In this document: positions 6,445 through 7,769 of the stretch, piece after piece
Layout of the letters: the number at the start of each line of letters is the position of its first letter
Numbering within the stretch: position 1 is the first letter of the stretch
Assembly (NCBI GenBank): GCA_031283985.1
Contig: JAITAQ010000087.1
Coordinates: 1 to 7,769 of the forward strand
Reading direction: 5' to 3'
DNA from: Endomicrobium sp.
GTDB lineage: Bacteria > Elusimicrobiota > Endomicrobiia > Endomicrobiales > Endomicrobiaceae
DNA: 7,769 nucleotides
The notes under the pieces: generated by a model
Told to the model about the DNA's origin: nothing
The model's input: the letters and a program-made list of their open reading frames with translations, nothing else
The model's database searches: none
Translations under genes and position numbers: made by a program

Positions 6445-7769
6445 ATGGAAAACAAAAAATCTTTAGATACTTTAAGGCATTCTGTGTCTCATATAATGGC
6501 TGCAGCGGTAACAGAACTTTTTCCTGGAACTAAAGTCGCTATAGGTCCTTCCATAGAGGACGGTTTTTATTATGATTTTGACAGAGTAGAGCCTTTTACA
6601 AATGAAGATTTAGTCAAAATAGAAAAAAAAATGAAAGAAATAATAAAAGAAAATCATCCTTTTGTTTGCTCTTCAATATCTAAAGCAGAAGCTGTTAAAG
6701 ACTTTGAGTCAAAAGGGGAAAAATACAAAGCTGAAATAGCTTCGCAAATTCCAGATGATAATGTGAGCATATACAAATCTGGAAACTTTACCGATTTGTG
6801 TAAAGGTCCTCACGTCAAATCCACAGGGGGACTAAAATATTTTAAACTTCTTTCAGTTGCAGGTGCATACTGGAGAGGATATTCTTCAAAAGAACAGCTT
6901 CAGAGAATTTACGGTACAGCATTTTTTACAAAAAAAGATTTAGAAGATTATTTAAATAAAGTTGAAGAAGTAAAAAAAAGAGACCACAGAAAGCTTGGCA
7001 AAGACTTGGATTTATTTAGCGTTAACGACACTATTGGCGCCGGTCTTGTTTTGTGGCATCCCAATGGCGCTCTTTTAAGGAATGTTATTGAGACATACTG
7101 GAAAAATTTTCACTTGGAAAACGGTTATTATTTACTGCTTACGCCTCATATAGCTAGCGAAAAGCTTTTTAAAATAAGCGGTCACTTAGAAACTTATTCT
7201 GAAAATATGTATGTGCCGATGGAAGTTGAAGGAAAGCCATACCGTGTAAAACCTATGAATTGTCCTATGCATCTTATGGTGTACAAGACAAAACTTCACT
7301 CTTACAGAGAGCTTCCCATAAGATATGCTGAACTTGGGACGGTTTATAGATTTGAGAGGTCTGGCGTTTTGCACGGACTTTTGAGAGTAAGAGGCTTTAC
7401 ACAGGACGATGGTCATGTCATTGTTTCTCCCGAGCAGCTTGAAGAGGAAATGCTTAGAGTTTTCAATATGGCTATAGAGTGTCTTAAAACGTTTGGATTT
7501 AACGATTACAAAATTTATCTTGCTACAAGACCTGAAAATAAATACGTAGGTGAAATATCAGACTGGGAAAAAGCTCAAGATTCTATAGAAAACGCTCTCA
7601 AAAAAACTGGATATGAATATGAGGTTGATGAAGGTGGCGGAGCTTTTTACGGACCTAAAATAGATATAAAGATAAAGGACGCCATAGGAAGACTATGGCA
7701 GTGTTCTACTATACAGTTTGATTTCAATTTACCTGAAAGATTTGATATTTCTTATGTGAATTCTTCAGG
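6445..7769 (+). CDS. thrS: Threonyl-tRNA synthetase, TGS-less form (3' end beyond window)
   Basis: A class II synthetase that charges tRNA(Thr). The first 441 residues are in view. The protein starts directly in the editing domain: LRHSVSHIMA (His12, His16) and DLCKGPH (Cys119, His123) are the residues that hydrolyse Ser-tRNA(Thr), so proofreading should work. The catalytic core begins near 190. It shows HPNGALLRNVIETYW (205-219, motif 1), PMNCPMH (zinc ligand Cys273) and a motif 2 region YRFERSGVLHGLLRVRGFTQ followed by DDGH (zinc ligand His324). The third zinc histidine, motif 3 and the anticodon-binding domain lie past the right edge. Compared with E. coli ThrS, the about 60-residue N-terminal TGS domain is absent. 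An in-frame TAA at 6430-6432 rules out a longer start. AAGG (6431-6434) lies ten bases before the ATG. The gene is divergent from dprA with its own promoter candidate. Confidence 0.97.
   Translation, partial: MENKKSLDTLRHSVSHIMAAAVTELFPGTKVAIGPSIEDGFYYDFDRVEPFTNEDLVKIEKKMKEIIKENHPFVCSSISKAEAVKDFESKGEKYKAEIASQIPDDNVSIYKSGNFTDLCKGPHVKSTGGLKYFKLLSVAGAYWRGYSSKEQLQRIYGTAFFTKKDLEDYLNKVEEVKKRDHRKLGKDLDLFSVNDTIGAGLVLWHPNGALLRNVIETYWKNFHLENGYYLLLTPHIASEKLFKISGHLETYSENMYVPMEVEGKPYRVKPMNCPMHLMVYKTKLHSYRELPIRYAELGTVYRFERSGVLHGLLRVRGFTQDDGHVIVSPEQLEEEMLRVFNMAIECLKTFGFNDYKIYLATRPENKYVGEISDWEKAQDSIENALKKTGYEYEVDEGGGAFYGPKIDIKIKDAIGRLWQCSTIQFDFNLPERFDISYVNSS

Noticed and set aside
1..7769. CRISPR arrays, insertion sequences, tRNA genes
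   Set aside because: No regularly spaced repeats, no terminal inverted repeats with a transposase, and no cloverleaf with a T-loop sequence were seen on either strand.

Overview
This window is a piece of an AT-rich bacterial chromosome. It holds a housekeeping block, roughly 1.1-7.8 kb, and an AT-rich, gene-poor and partly decayed stretch, 1-1.1 kb. The low GC, the dprA-topA-xerC order, a TGS-less threonyl-tRNA synthetase and a frameshifted regulator would suit a reduced or host-associated lineage. An Elusimicrobiota/Endomicrobium-like organism is my best guess. That is inference from composition and gene order, not something the sequence proves.

The core is a tightly packed minus-strand cluster, read right to left: dprA (6282-5188), topA (5134-2921), xerC or xerD (2999-2064, overlapping topA by 79 bp) and an unrecognised 300-residue protein with a UBA-like N-terminus (2027-1125). 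A hairpin with T-runs on both strands closes the cluster and includes the stop codon of its last gene. DprA loads RecA on incoming single strands, TopA relaxes negative supercoils and XerC/D resolves chromosome dimers, so the cluster is a DNA topology and recombination operon. The unknown last gene is a candidate accessory factor. thrS starts divergently at 6445 and runs off the right edge. The 162 bp between dprA and thrS carries a promoter candidate for each direction. The dprA promoter sits so close to the ATG that the message may be almost leaderless.

The left 1.1 kb contains no convincing intact gene. On the minus strand at 1-234 there is a recognisable XRE-type helix-turn-helix regulator. 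It is broken by a G9 tract, a second frameshift in an A-run and an in-frame stop, yet it still has a good ribosome-binding site. At 431-505 on the plus strand an islet of about 47% GC, in surroundings of about 20%, can fold into a terminator hairpin followed by T6, or into a longer competing upstream hairpin. This is the layout of an attenuator or a structured small RNA. A 110-codon ORF at 663-995 lacks a ribosome-binding site and a recognisable family.
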